Part shown: positions 23,722 to 33,700 of the stretch, one piece after another
How the letters are laid out: the number at the start of each line of letters is the position of its first letter
Position numbering within the stretch: position 1 is the stretch's first letter
Assembly (NCBI GenBank): GCA_017417025.1
Contig: JAFPZY010000050.1
Coordinates: 1-40,431 of the forward strand
Source of the DNA: Paludibacteraceae bacterium
Lineage (GTDB): Bacteria; Bacteroidota; Bacteroidia; Bacteroidales; Paludibacteraceae
Length of the DNA stretch: 40,431 bases
Reading direction: 5' to 3'
Notes under the pieces: generated by a model
Told to the model about the DNA's origin: nothing
The model's input: only the letters and a program-made list of their open reading frames with translations
The model's database searches: none
Translations under genes and position numbers: made by a program

Positions 23722-23743
23722 GCCAAAATTTATGGCATTTTTT
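23722..23743 (+). terminator. Weak hairpin with T6 downstream of the AbiF-linked RNA
   Basis: GCCA (23722-23725), 7-nt loop, TGGC (23733-23736), then A and six T. Possibly the end of a longer form of the RNA. Confidence 0.4.
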
Positions 23744-23786
23744 CGGTTGTAATCGCAGGAATTTCTATTTTTCAAGCAACTTTGGG

Positions 23787-23980
23787 CGATTTTCTTGTCT
23801 CGGTTGTCTCTCGGTCATCTCTCGGTATTGTCTCGGCCTTAAGGAGTTCTTATTTCGCATGGCTCAAACGATTATTTCTATGTTCGCCCTGCGAACTCGC
23901 ACGGCACACTTACTCCTTCGAGTGTCCAATGGATATTCGAAGGTGCGCCTTAATCGCTTCACGGTCATCGGTCGGTATTG
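23787..23980. repeat. Dispersed repeat, copy E (longest form)
   Basis: Begins TTTTCTTGTCTCGGTTGTC, repeats TCTCGGTCATC and TCTCGGTATTG units, then has CTTAAGGAGTTCTTATTTCG and CTGCGAACTCGC as in copy C. It ends with a further CGGTCATCGGTCGGTATTG. It fills most of the gap between the RNA and the gene at 24058; 23981-24057 shows nothing recognisable. Confidence 0.65.
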
Positions 23981-24057
23981 TGCTTTGAGGGTGAGCAGGA
24001 CATCCATAGCCGGAACAATAGGTTTGGATGCGCTCGATACCTTGTTCAGGAAGTGTG

Positions 24058-24546
24058 TCAGAACTGCATGGCTACGGACATGCCGCCGTTGCTGTTCACG
24101 CCGAATACCCATCTGAGGTCGGGGCGGTTCGCTTTCTCGATGTTGTAGAGGTGGACCGCCTTGTGCATACGCGTGTAGCCTACAGCGAGACATGTCACAC
24201 CGGCCACTGTAAGACCTGCTCCTGCGGAAGATAGAGTGTATCCTACATCATACATGGCATCTTTTTGGGCATTGTCGCGTATATATCGGCGCAGCATGGC
24301 ACTTCCGACCGAGTTGAATGCCAGTCCCACGCCGAAACAGCTCCAGCCGGCGATACTGAGTTTGTAACCATTGTTGAACAACCGGAAAGCCTCAGGGCTG
24401 GTGTTCTGCAGATAGCCTCTGAATTCCCGTTTGTTCATCATCTTGCCGTCCATCATGTACTTGTCTCCTACACGGTAAACAGGCGATTGAGCCATTACCC
24501 CGAGCGTAATCACGCTCAACATAAGCAGTGCGATTGTCTTTTTCAT
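24058..24546 (-). CDS. Small exported membrane-associated protein of unknown function
   Basis: 162 residues. Signal peptide MKKTIALLMLSVITLGVMAQ, then a short polar part (VYRVGDKYMMDGKMMNKREF). Two Gly/Ala-rich hydrophobic segments follow (about 63-86 and 101-125), and a polar C-terminus ends in VAMQF, a beta-strand-like ending with terminal Phe. The layout is common among uncharacterised Bacteroidales proteins. Base composition matches the core genome to the right, so the island probably ends just left of it. Confidence 0.72.
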   Translation of the reverse strand: MKKTIALLMLSVITLGVMAQSPVYRVGDKYMMDGKMMNKREFRGYLQNTSPEAFRLFNNGYKLSIAGWSCFGVGLAFNSVGSAMLRRYIRDNAQKDAMYDVGYTLSSAGAGLTVAGVTCLAVGYTRMHKAVHLYNIEKANRPDLRWVFGVNSNGGMSVAMQF

Positions 24547-24732
24547 AAATTTGCCGGATTAAAGGTTTGGCATTCAGGTTGTTTTTTCATTTGTTCGGTT
24601 ATGCCTGCGGCACATGCGGGAGACGCGGACGGAGAAAAAGGGGGCTGCACAGCAGCATTTTTGTCAGCATTAAGGCTGTATTACAGCAGCATGCGCCGCT
24701 TTTCAGACAGTATGCAGGCAGCCGCAGGGAGG

Positions 24733-25611
24733 TCAGAAGTACTTGGTTTCCTTGCCCTCGATGGATGTGAGGAGGTTGTTGGCGAGACGGCTTGCCCCGA
24801 AGCGGAACATGCTGTTGTTCAGCCATTCGGCTCCGAGCAGCTCCTTGACGATGGTGTAGTAGGTGACAGCTTCGTCGGTGGTGCTGACACCTCCTGCGGG
24901 TTTGAAGCCGACCTTGTCGCCGTTCTTCAGCTGCCACTGCCTGATGGCTGTGCACATGATGTAAGCCGCTTCGGGAGTGGCGTTTACGGCAATCTTGCCT
25001 GTTGAGGTCTTTATGAAGTCCGCTCCCGCCGCCATAGCGAGGATAGACGCGCGCCAGATGTTCTGCGCGGTGCGGAGCGCGCCTGTTTCAAGAATGACTT
25101 TCAGGTGCTTGTCGCCGCAGACCGATTTGAGTTCGCTTATTTCGTCGAAGACTTCCTGATACCTCTCTTCGAGGAACTTGCCGACAGGGAGGACGATGTC
25201 GATTTCGGTGGCTCCGCTGTGCAGTGCGAGTGCCGTTTCCGCCACTTTCACCTCGAGGAAAGTCTGCGATGCGGGGAATCCTCCGCTGACGCACGCCACG
25301 CCGATGCCGGCGGGCAGGTTCTTGCGCGCCGTTTCCGCCAAAGCGGGATATACGCACATGGCGGCGACGTTCTTGAGGGCGGGGAAGTGCTCGCCGAAGT
25401 GGGTGACGGCAGAAGCCATGCGCTCCACTTTCTGCACGGTGTCGTCGCCGTTGAGTGTGGTCAGGTCGATCTGGTTGAGGCACTGAATCCACACTTCGCG
25501 GTTGTTGTTTTCAGCAAAGTGCTTGTCTGTGAGGTCCTTGACGGCCTCTTTTACCTGCTCGTCCGTAAGCTGGAAGGGGTAGCAGGCAAAAAGTTCTTCA
25601 AACTTGTTCAT
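24733..25611 (-). CDS. deoC: Deoxyribose-phosphate aldolase
   Basis: 292 residues. The Schiff-base lysine is K201 in GADFIKTSTGK, and the second active-site lysine is K237 in VGFKPAGGV. The conserved VCVYP-like block (AMCVYPA, 85-91) and EIDIVLPVG (136-144) are present. The enzyme cleaves 2-deoxyribose 5-phosphate to glyceraldehyde 3-phosphate and acetaldehyde in deoxynucleoside breakdown. The start overlaps the end of psd by 14 bases. Last gene of a four-gene transcript from the promoter at 27501-27531. Confidence 0.93.
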   Translation of the reverse strand: MNKFEELFACYPFQLTDEQVKEAVKDLTDKHFAENNNREVWIQCLNQIDLTTLNGDDTVQKVERMASAVTHFGEHFPALKNVAAMCVYPALAETARKNLPAGIGVACVSGGFPASQTFLEVKVAETALALHSGATEIDIVLPVGKFLEERYQEVFDEISELKSVCGDKHLKVILETGALRTAQNIWRASILAMAAGADFIKTSTGKIAVNATPEAAYIMCTAIRQWQLKNGDKVGFKPAGGVSTTDEAVTYYTIVKELLGAEWLNNSMFRFGASRLANNLLTSIEGKETKYF

Positions 25612-26305
25612 CTGTGTCTGTTGTTTGCCGGTTATGTTTGTTCAGGCGTCCTATTACGGTCTGGTTCCCGCGGACGATGTCTCCGCTTTCGACGAACATT
25701 TCAGTGTCGAGGGGGAGGTACATGTCCACTCTGGAGCCGAACTTGATGAAGCCCATGTGTATGTTGCGTTTGGCCTCTGTGCCGGGTTTGGCATAGGTGA
25801 CGATGCGCCTTGCCATGGCTCCGGCAACCTGGCGTACCGCCACTAGGTCGCCGGTGTGTGTGCGTATGACGACGAGGCTGCGCTCGTTCTCGGTGGAGGA
25901 CTTGGGGAGCCATGCGCCTTTGTGCCGTCCTTTCTGGTGGGTGCTTTCGATGACCGTCCCATCCACGGGGTACCAGTTGGCGTGGACGTTGAAGGGAGAC
26001 ATGAAGATGCTGACCTGCAGGCGCTCTTCGTGGAAGTACTCGTTCTCCATTACGGGTTCTACAACCACAACGGTGCCGTCGGCAGGGGCGATGAGGCAGT
26101 GCGGGTCGTCCATGTCGAGCACTCTTTCGGGGTTGCGGAAGAAGAAGGTGACGAAGACGAGCAGCATGGCCGAGAGCACGAGCGTGACCGCAAAGAGTGC
26201 ATGCGGCGAATAGAGGTAGATGGGGACGTGGATGGCGAAGAGGAGCAGGCAGAGGAAAATGAGCAGCGTGCGGCCTTCACGGTGGATGCGTAGCGGGTGG
26301 TTCAT
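25598..26305 (-). CDS. psd: Phosphatidylserine decarboxylase proenzyme
   Basis: 235 residues, the short archaeal-type form. Two N-terminal membrane helices (about 13-31 and 36-56) precede conserved FFRNPER, APADGTV and FMSPFNVHANWYP. The autocleavage site is G190-S191 in FIKFGSRVDMYLP, which generates the pyruvoyl cofactor. It makes phosphatidylethanolamine at the inner membrane. It lies 3 bp after the SRPBCC gene and overlaps deoC. Confidence 0.93.
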   Translation of the reverse strand: MNHPLRIHREGRTLLIFLCLLLFAIHVPIYLYSPHALFAVTLVLSAMLLVFVTFFFRNPERVLDMDDPHCLIAPADGTVVVVEPVMENEYFHEERLQVSIFMSPFNVHANWYPVDGTVIESTHQKGRHKGAWLPKSSTENERSLVVIRTHTGDLVAVRQVAGAMARRIVTYAKPGTEAKRNIHMGFIKFGSRVDMYLPLDTEMFVESGDIVRGNQTVIGRLNKHNRQTTDTDEQV

Positions 26306-26308
26306 AGG

Positions 26309-26755
26309 TTATATGTTGTTAGTTGGTGACCATTGTTCGTAAGGAAACTGCGAGAGCATCTGCGCCGCATCGTCAATGCCTTTCTGTATTTTGGGGCCGA
26401 TCATCATGCGGAACATCATCGGTATTTCTGCATGCAGGGTGAGTTTTATCTTCGTGTCTCGCGGCGCAACCTGCTTGAGCTGTATCCAGAAGTTCATGTC
26501 GGCGGGAATGTTCTCCGCGCCGAACTTGATGGTGTCGTCCTCTTTGCGGTCGAGAATGCGTATGCATATTTTCTGTCCGAGTCCGTCCACTTTCATGCGT
26601 ACCGCGTCCTGCGATATCTCCAGTTCTTGGACTTTGTCCTGCGGAATAAGGTCGCGTACGCGGTTGAGGTTCTCGAGGTTGCTGAGGACGGAATAGACCG
26701 TATGTGCGTCTGCATTGATGGTGCAGACCTGGCTTTCGTATTTGGAGAGTGACAT
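26309..26755 (-). CDS. SRPBCC (START-like) family protein
   Basis: 148 residues with the usual helix-grip opening (YESQVCTINADAHTVYSVLSN), a central beta region (RMKVDGLGQKICIRILDR) and a long C-terminal helix (IQKGIDDAAQMLSQFPYE). Such proteins bind hydrophobic ligands or lipids. The position directly before psd suggests a lipid-related role, which is inference. It lies 4 bp after the lipoprotein gene. Confidence 0.82.
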   Translation of the reverse strand: MSLSKYESQVCTINADAHTVYSVLSNLENLNRVRDLIPQDKVQELEISQDAVRMKVDGLGQKICIRILDRKEDDTIKFGAENIPADMNFWIQLKQVAPRDTKIKLTLHAEIPMMFRMMIGPKIQKGIDDAAQMLSQFPYEQWSPTNNI

Positions 26756-26759
26756 GTTC

Positions 26760-27473
26760 CTATTGTTGTTTGGTTTGACGTTTTTCGTATTTCTGCACCT
26801 GCAGTGCGGCTACGTGCATAGCCCTCTCGAGGGTGGCTATGTCCCTCATTACGAGCGCGAGGCGGTAGGTTTCCGCGAGTGCTTTTTTCTCGTTGCTCTG
26901 GAGGTAGTAGGTGGCTTTCTGTGCTCCTGCCGCCGTTACGAGCAGCCTCTCGTCCTGCCTGTCCGCCACGAACTGCAGCAGCCTGACCGCCTCGTCGTCC
27001 TGCATGCTGAGGATCTCGTGCACGCCCTCCGCCTCGAAGATGTGGTTGCTGCCTGTGCTTTCGGCATAGAGGTCGCCCGCAGAGATGCGTACCCGCTCCT
27101 GGTGTATGGGCTTGGGGCCGTAGAAGAAGGACTGCAGCACCGTTATGCGGTCGTCTCTGACGGCAGCCTGCAGGTAGTTGCGGGCGGTGTTGCGGTCGGT
27201 GCGGAGCAGGTGGTGGACATAGCGGCCGTGGTCCTCATAGTCCTCCGCTTTCTCGTAGCGGAAATCGCGCAGCAGCGAGTCGGCCTGCGGGAGCAGGACC
27301 TTCAGCAGCGAGTCGGAGTAGGCTATGGTGCGCTGTGCGTGAGCCAGCGTGGTGCTGTCTTTGGCGGCTTTCTCCTGCCGCATTATTTCAACCTTTGAGG
27401 GCTTTTTCCCGCACGAGAAAAGGAGCGCCGCAGCGAGGAAAAGGACTGTATATAATGTCTGTTTTGCATGCAT
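26760..27473 (-). CDS. Lipoprotein of unknown function
   Basis: 237 residues from the ATG at 27473. A longer frame to 27503 overlaps the -7 element and is rejected. The lipoprotein signal ends LLFSC. The mature part is largely helical, with a central HGRYVHHLLRTDRNTARNYL segment. I recognise no family with certainty. First gene of the operon with the SRPBCC gene, psd and deoC. Confidence 0.78.
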   Translation of the reverse strand: MHAKQTLYTVLFLAAALLFSCGKKPSKVEIMRQEKAAKDSTTLAHAQRTIAYSDSLLKVLLPQADSLLRDFRYEKAEDYEDHGRYVHHLLRTDRNTARNYLQAAVRDDRITVLQSFFYGPKPIHQERVRISAGDLYAESTGSNHIFEAEGVHEILSMQDDEAVRLLQFVADRQDERLLVTAAGAQKATYYLQSNEKKALAETYRLALVMRDIATLERAMHVAALQVQKYEKRQTKQQ

Positions 27474-27500
27474 GGCCGCAGAGGATTGTGTTTTCCGCTG

Positions 27501-27531
27501 CAAAGATAAACAAAATTTACCGATTATGCAA
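27501..27531 (-). promoter_or_regulatory. Promoter of the lipoprotein-SRPBCC-psd-deoC operon
   Basis: Read leftwards: TTG, exactly 20 nt, TATCTTTG. Confidence 0.75.
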
Positions 27532-27547
27532 TATCTTATGCAAGTTT

Positions 27548-27579
27548 TTTGTACATTTGTGAAAAAAACACTAACTTTG
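27548..27579 (+). promoter_or_regulatory. Promoter of the rRNA methyltransferase-like gene
   Basis: TTTG (27548-27551), 20 nt, TAACTTTG (27572-27579). Back to back with the operon promoter at 27501-27531. Confidence 0.75.
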
Positions 27580-27609
27580 CAGCGTCAATCCGCAAAAACA
27601 GCATTTATT

Positions 27610-28800
27610 ATGGAACAGCACTTCGACATGGTGGCCAAAACATTCAAGGGTCTGGAAAGCGTACTCGCGCGCGAGCTTGAGCAGCTCGGTGCGGAGAATG
27701 TCAATATACAGCGGCGCGCCGTGGCTTTCACGGGCGGTTTGCGCATGCTCTACCGCGCCAACATGTGTCTGCGCACGGCCTCGAGGGTGCTGGTCCCTAT
27801 AGCGGCTTTCCGCGCCAATGACGCGGACGGCGTTTACGCCCGCGCCAAAGAGGTGGACTGGAGCCTGTTCATGTCGGTGTCGTCGTCTTTCAGCATTGAC
27901 GCTACCGTTTACAGCGAGGAGTTCCGCCACTCGAGATATGTGACCTACCGCGTGAAGGACGCTATAGCCGACTGGTGGACGGAGCATGCGGGCAAGCGTC
28001 CGTCGGTGCAGCTCTCCGACCCCGACCTGAGGCTCAATGTGCATATAGCAGGCACCGAAGTGACACTCTCGCTTGACAGCAGCGGCGAGTCGCTGCACAA
28101 ACGCGGCTATCGCTCCGCCACCACCGAAGCCCCTATCAACGAGGCGCTTGCTGCCGGCATGCTGCTGATGGCGGGCTGGCACGGGCAGTCGGACTTCTAC
28201 GACCCTATGTGCGGCTCCGGCACACTGCCCATAGAGGCGGCGCTGATAGCGCACAACATAGCTCCGGGCGTGTTCAGGCAGGGGTTCGCCTTCGAGAAAT
28301 GGCAGGACTTCGACCGCGGCCTCTTTGAGGAAATCTATAACGACGACTCGGCAGAGAGGGACTTCACGCACCGCATATACGGCAGCGACGCAAGCTTCTA
28401 TGCAGTGCAGGCGGCCCTGAAGAACGTGCAGTCGTCGGGCATGAAGCGCGACATCGACATAAGGCAGATACGCCTGCAGGAACTGCACGGCATCAACGCG
28501 CAGGGCGCAATGGTGATGATGAACCCGCCATACGGCGAGCGGCTCGCGCAGGACAAGAACGTGATGCAGCTCTACAAGGACATCGGCTCGTGCCTCAAGC
28601 ACCGCTTCCAGGGGGCGACTGCGTGGATAATCTCGTCCAACGAGGACGCGCTGAAGTGCATCGGACTGAAGCCCTCGCAGCGCATCCGCCTGCTGAACGG
28701 CGAACTGGACTGCCTGTTCAACAAGTACGAACTTTTCGGCGGAGGACGCAAGGACTTTATCAGCCGCACCAAAGGGTCAGGCGGCATTAAGACGGCCTGA
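27610..28800 (+). CDS. THUMP-domain class I SAM-dependent RNA methyltransferase (RlmL-like)
   Basis: 396 residues from the ATG at 27610; the frame runs upstream to 27349, but the promoter at 27548-27579 excludes that. A ferredoxin-like/THUMP N-terminus ([20 protein letters not shown] to about 155) precedes the methyltransferase domain. The latter has DPMCGSGT at 198-205 (SAM-binding) and NPPYGERL at 305-312 (N2-guanine methylation). Relatives methylate a guanine of 23S rRNA. The C-terminal cytosine/guanine MTase domain of the E. coli RlmKL fusion is absent. The 3' end overlaps clpX by 24 bases, convergently. Confidence 0.88.
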   Translation: MEQHFDMVAKTFKGLESVLARELEQLGAENVNIQRRAVAFTGGLRMLYRANMCLRTASRVLVPIAAFRANDADGVYARAKEVDWSLFMSVSSSFSIDATVYSEEFRHSRYVTYRVKDAIADWWTEHAGKRPSVQLSDPDLRLNVHIAGTEVTLSLDSSGESLHKRGYRSATTEAPINEALAAGMLLMAGWHGQSDFYDPMCGSGTLPIEAALIAHNIAPGVFRQGFAFEKWQDFDRGLFEEIYNDDSAERDFTHRIYGSDASFYAVQAALKNVQSSGMKRDIDIRQIRLQELHGINAQGAMVMMNPPYGERLAQDKNVMQLYKDIGSCLKHRFQGATAWIISSNEDALKCIGLKPSQRIRLLNGELDCLFNKYELFGGGRKDFISRTKGSGGIKTA

Positions 28801-30015
28801 CTTCTTCAGTTTCTCTACGACGTAGGCGCGCGTAACGGTGAACTGCTTCGTGCTTGTTCCCGGCAGTTCGTACATCATGTCCATCATCACGGTCTCCGTC
28901 AGTCCGCGCAGTCCGCGTGCGCCGAGTTTGAACTCAATGGCCTTGTCCACAATGTAGTCGAGCGCCTCGGGCTCGAAGTCCAACGTCACGCCGTCCATGG
29001 CGAGCAACTTCTTGTACTGCTTGATGATAGCGTTCTTCGGCTCTGTCAGAATGGAGCGCAGTGCTGTCTTGTCAAGAGGCTTGAGGTAGGTCAGGACGGG
29101 CAGACGGCCTATTATTTCCGGTATCAGCCCGAAGGACTTCAGGTCCTGCGGCGCTATGTACTGCAGGAGGTTGTTCTTGTCCACATCCTGTGTCTTCTGT
29201 GCCGCCTCGAAGCCCACCACCTGCGTGTTGAGGCGCTGGGCTATCTTGCGTTCTATGCCGTCGAATGCTCCGCCGCAGATGAAGAGTATGTTCTGCGTGT
29301 TCACCTTGACGAACTCCTGTTCGGGGTGTTTGCGTCCGCCTTTGGGCGGCACGTTCACCACCGAGCCTTCCAGCAGTTTGAGCAGCCCCTGCTGCACGCC
29401 TTCGCCCGACACGTCGCGTGTGATGCTCGGGTTGTCGGTCTTGCGGGCTATCTTGTCAATCTCGTCGATGAAGACTATGCCTTTTTCGGCCTTGGCAACG
29501 TCGTAGTCGCTCTCCTGAAGCAGCCTCACCAGCGTGCTCTCTACATCTTCGCCCACATAGCCGGCTTCTGTCAGCACGGTGGCGTCCACCATGGCGAAAG
29601 GCACTTGCAGCATCTTGGCTATGGTGCGCGCCATGAGGGTCTTGCCCGTGCCCGTGGACCCGACGAGGATGATGTTCGATTTCTCTATCTCCACCCCGTC
29701 CTGGCCGGCGGGTTGCAGTATGCGCTTGTAGTGGTTGTAAACGGCGACGCTGAGGTACTTCTTGGCCTCGTCCTGACCTATCACATACTGGTCGAGGAAG
29801 GCTTTTATCTGTGCCGGAGCGGGCAGTTGGTCGAGCGACAGAGAGGCGCTGTTGCCCGCTGCGCCTGCCGCTTTTGTCATTTCGGCAATCTGTTCCTGCA
29901 CAATCTGGTGCCCCGTCTCGATGCAGTCATAGCAGATATAGGCATCGCCCAGGCCCTTGAACATGCCCCTTATTTCCCGTCCGCAGAACGAGCAGGTGTC
30001 TGTCTTTTTTCCCAT
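28777..30015 (-). CDS. clpX: ATP-dependent Clp protease ATP-binding subunit ClpX
   Basis: 412 residues. The N-terminal zinc-binding domain uses C8, C11, C28 and C31. Walker A GSTGTGKT is at 119-126 and Walker B VFIDEIDK at 181-188. The ClpP-contacting loop region and sensor-2 GARGLR near the C-terminus are present. It unfolds substrates and feeds them to ClpP. It is two bases downstream of clpP. The extreme 3' end is shared with the convergent methyltransferase gene. Confidence 0.97.
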   Translation of the reverse strand: MGKKTDTCSFCGREIRGMFKGLGDAYICYDCIETGHQIVQEQIAEMTKAAGAAGNSASLSLDQLPAPAQIKAFLDQYVIGQDEAKKYLSVAVYNHYKRILQPAGQDGVEIEKSNIILVGSTGTGKTLMARTIAKMLQVPFAMVDATVLTEAGYVGEDVESTLVRLLQESDYDVAKAEKGIVFIDEIDKIARKTDNPSITRDVSGEGVQQGLLKLLEGSVVNVPPKGGRKHPEQEFVKVNTQNILFICGGAFDGIERKIAQRLNTQVVGFEAAQKTQDVDKNNLLQYIAPQDLKSFGLIPEIIGRLPVLTYLKPLDKTALRSILTEPKNAIIKQYKKLLAMDGVTLDFEPEALDYIVDKAIEFKLGARGLRGLTETVMMDMMYELPGTSTKQFTVTRAYVVEKLKKSGRLNAA

Positions 30016-30017
30016 TA

Positions 30018-30680
30018 TTACTGTTTTTTGCTATAGACTTTGTCTATCATGCCGTAGTCGAGGGCCTCTTTGGCTGTCATCCAGTAGTCGCGGTCGGCAT
30101 CTTTGCGTATGCGCTCGGCCGGTTGTCCTGAGTGTGAGGCTATAATCTGGTAGAGTTCGTCTTTGAGTTTGAGTATCTCTTTTGCGGTAATCTCTATGTC
30201 TGACGCTTGTCCCTGTATGCCTCCCATGGGCTGGTGTATCATTACGCGGCTGTGGGGTAGGGCGGCTCTCATGCCTTTTTCGCCTGCCACGAGCAGTACA
30301 GCCCCCATTGACGCGGCCATGCCGGTGCAGATGGTGGCAATGCGGCTGCGGACAAACTGCATGGTGTCGTATATGCCCAGGCCCGCATAAACCGACCCGC
30401 CCGGGGTGTTCAGGTAGATGCTTATGTCGCGGTCGTGGTCGGCCGAGTCGAGGTAGAGCAGCTGGGCCTGTATCACGTTGGCGGTGTAGTCGTTCACCTC
30501 CGTGCCGAGGAAGATGATGCGGTCCATCATCAGGCGCGAGAACACGTCCATCTGGGTCACGTTCAGCTGCCTTTCCTCAAGTATGGAGGGCGATATGTAG
30601 GAGGCGGAGGCGTTCATCACGTTCTCTACGTGCATGGTGTTGAGTCCCTCGGCCTTTGCGAATTTCAGAAAGTCGTTCAT
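30018..30680 (-). CDS. clpP: ATP-dependent Clp protease proteolytic subunit ClpP
   Basis: 220 residues. The catalytic triad is Ser124 (GMAASMGA), His149 ([10 protein letters not shown]) and Asp198 (DRDYWM). The stretch [20 protein letters not shown] is typical of the family. Forms the protease chamber with ClpX. The usual trigger-factor gene is not upstream; instead the secDF terminator lies 19 bp before the start. No consensus promoter was found in 30681-30748. Confidence 0.97.
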   Translation of the reverse strand: MNDFLKFAKAEGLNTMHVENVMNASASYISPSILEERQLNVTQMDVFSRLMMDRIIFLGTEVNDYTANVIQAQLLYLDSADHDRDISIYLNTPGGSVYAGLGIYDTMQFVRSRIATICTGMAASMGAVLLVAGEKGMRAALPHSRVMIHQPMGGIQGQASDIEITAKEILKLKDELYQIIASHSGQPAERIRKDADRDYWMTAKEALDYGMIDKVYSKKQ

Positions 30681-30698
30681 CTTTGTGTCTGAGGTTGA

Positions 30699-30732
30699 AA
30701 CAAGGAGTCATACGCAGGCATGACTCCTTGTT
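30699..30732 (-). terminator. Strong hairpin between secDF and clpP
   Basis: Perfect 13-bp arms AACAAGGAGTCAT (30699-30711) and ATGACTCCTTGTT (30720-30732) with an 8-nt loop. The U-tract is short, so it may terminate only part of secDF transcription or protect the 3' end. Confidence 0.65.
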
Positions 30733-30748
30733 ATATTATACGCGTGTG

Positions 30749-33700
30749 TTATTTGCCGAGTGCCTTGCGCTCGCGGCGGCGTTGCTGTGCGTCCTGTATG
30801 TCTTTGGCTATCATCGGAGCCACGCACATACTCGAGTAGGTTCCCACGATAACGCCGATGAGAAGGGCGAACACGAAGCCGCGGATGGTCTCGCCGCCGA
30901 AGCAGAAGATGGCCAGAAGCACTACAAACGTGGACATCGAGGTCGAGAATGTACGGCTCAGTGTCGCGTTGATGGCCTCGTTGATGTTCACGCCGCGGTC
31001 ACGCTTCGGATACAGGGTGTTGTATTCGCGGATACGGTCGAAGATAACCACCGTGTCGTTTATCGAATAACCTATAACCGTCAGTATCGCAGCTATAAAC
31101 GCCTGGTCTATCTCCATCGAGAAAGGCATTATCTTCCACAGCAGGGCGTAGGTTCCGAGCACAAGCACCGAGTCGTGGGCAAGGGCTGCCACTGCGCCTA
31201 CCGAGTAAGCGAAGTTGCGGAAGCGGAGCAGGATGTAGAGGAAGATGCCGATCAGCGCGCAGATGATGGCGATGAACGCTGCAGAGGTGATGTCGTCGGC
31301 TATGGCAGGACCCACTTTCTGCGACGACATGATGCCGAAGTCCGGATTCACCTCCGTCGATTTGAATTGCTCCAGGGTGGTCTGCTCGCTCATGAACGGC
31401 TTGCAGCCCTCGTAAAGCAGTGCCTCTATTTCGTCGTCTATCGTCTCCGAGTTCTCGTTAATCTTGAAGTTGGTCGAGATGCGCACCTGGTTCTTGTCGC
31501 CTATGGTGATTACGCGCAGGCTCAGGTTCTCGCCGTCCACGTTGTTGGCTGCGAACACGGCGCCTACCGACTTCTCAATCTCCTGGGTGTTCACGGGCTG
31601 CTCGAAGCGCACAATGTAGTTGCGCCCGCCCGAGAAGTCGATACCCAGGTTCAGCTTGCCGAAGATGTGGGGCTCCAGACCCAGAATGCCTATCGCTACA
31701 AGCGTGCAGGAGACAATGTAGAATATCTTCTTCATTCCCACGAAGTCGATGTTCATGTTCTGCAGGAAGTTCTTCATCAGGTTCGTGGTGAAGGGCAGCT
31801 GCTTGGCGTTCTCGCGCTTTGCATACGACTCCAGCCACAGGCGGGTGAGGAACACCGCCGTCAGGAACGACGAGATGATACCTATCATGAACGTCACGGC
31901 GAAACCTTTGATGGGGCCTGTGCCGAAAATGGCGAGTATCGCACCGGTCAGGAATGAGGTCACGTTGGCGTCCACAATGGCGGATATCGCGCCCTTGAAG
32001 CCGTCTTCTATGGCCTTGCGCATGCCTTTGCCCGCACGCATCTCTTCACGTATGCGCTCGTAAATCAGCACGTTGGCATCCACTGCCATACCCATCGTCA
32101 GCACTATACCTGCTATGCCGGGCAATGTCAGCACGGCCGAGAAAGATGCCAATATACCTACCAGCAGGAAGATGTTGCACAGCAGGGCTGCATCGGCTAT
32201 CAGGCCAGGGATAAGCCCGTAGTAGAACACCATGTAAATGAGGATGAGCACAAAGCCGAGAACAAAGCTCCACAAGCCGTTGCGTATAGCCTCCTTACCG
32301 AGCGACGGACCTACAACGTCCTCTTGCACAATGCGTGCGGGAGCCGGCATCTTGCCCGACTTGAGGGTGTTGGCAAGGTCTTTCGCCTCGTCCACGGTGA
32401 AGTGGCCGGTTATCTGGCTGTTGCCGCCGGCAATCTCGTTCTGCACGGTCGGGAAACTGTAGACATAGTCGTCAAGCACAATGGCGATGCTCTTGCCGAT
32501 GTTGTCTTTGGTGATGCGCTGCCACGACTTGGCTCCCTCGGCGTTCATCGACATTGACACATTGGCGTAGGCGCTCAGCTGCCCGAAGTCGGCGCGGGCG
32601 TCGGTTATCACATCGCCCTCAAGCGACGGACGGCCGTCGCGCTGAGCTTTCAGTGCTACAAGCTGGTACATCGAGTTGGCCTCGTCTATGGCTTTCACTG
32701 TCCATTTCAGGCGAAGGTCGCGCGGGAAAACCTGCTTGGCTATGGTCGAAGTCAGCATCGCGTTCACGCGCGCGGTATCCGTATAATGTACTGTACCTAC
32801 CACCGGACCCGGATATGCCTGCCCCGCCTGGTTGATGCTCGGGTTGAGGCGGGAGAACAGCGGGTTCTGCTTCTTGTAGTTCTCCATCGCTTTCTCCTGC
32901 TCCTCGCGGGCCTCTGCAAGGCTGTCGCTGCTCAGGTTCTCCACCAGCGAGTCTATGTCGCCGTCGGTCGGGGCCTGCTCCTCTGCCTTTTCTTCGGCTT
33001 TGGCGCTCTCGGTCTCAGGCATCTCCATGCGGGCGTACTCGTTGTTTATCTGGGCCAGCTGCGGCAGAATCTCCGCCAGCTCGTAGGTCTCCCAGAACTC
33101 CAGATTGGCGCTTCCCTGCAGCAGTTTGCGCACGCGCTCGGGCTCTTTGATGCCCGGAAGCTCTATCAGGATGCGGCCAGCCTGGCTCAGACGCTGTATG
33201 TTGGGCTGAACAACGCCGAAACGGTCTATACGGGTGCGCAATACGTTGAAAGAGTTGGTGATAGCCCCGTCCACTTCCTCGCGGATTACTTTCTCCACTT
33301 CCGCGTTGCTCGAGTTCAGTGTAACCTTGTCCTTCAGCTCGAAGGTGGAGAACACGCTTGCCAGCTGGGCGTTGGGGTCCACTTCTTTGTACGACTCTAT
33401 GAACAGCGTCACAAAGTCCGCGCCGCTGGTGCGCTGCTTCTGCTGCGCCAGCGCCATCGCGCTGTTGAAGGTCTCCGACGTGTTATGGCCGCTCAGCGAG
33501 CGGAGTATGTCCGGTACGCTCACCTCCATTATTACGTTCATACCGCCTTTCAGGTCCAGACCCAGATTGAGCTGCTTCTCGCGGCACTCTTTCAGAGTGT
33601 AGCCGAACCACACTTTCTGGGTGGCGATTGAGTCCTGATAGTAAAATTCTTTCGTGTCATCTCCCTGTGCGTAGTCTTTCGCTTTCTTGTCATAGTGTGA

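Noticed and set aside
27349-27609. 87-codon N-terminal extension of the methyltransferase
   Set aside because: The promoter at 27548-27579 lies inside it, and the family begins at the [10 protein letters not shown] segment.
28572-28800. Frameshift or fusion at the methyltransferase/clpX junction
   Set aside because: The genes simply converge and share 24 bases; both C-termini look complete.
30656-33631. Long + strand frames opposite clpP and secDF
   Set aside because: Their His/Arg/Val-rich composition is typical of antisense frames; the minus-strand genes are unmistakable.
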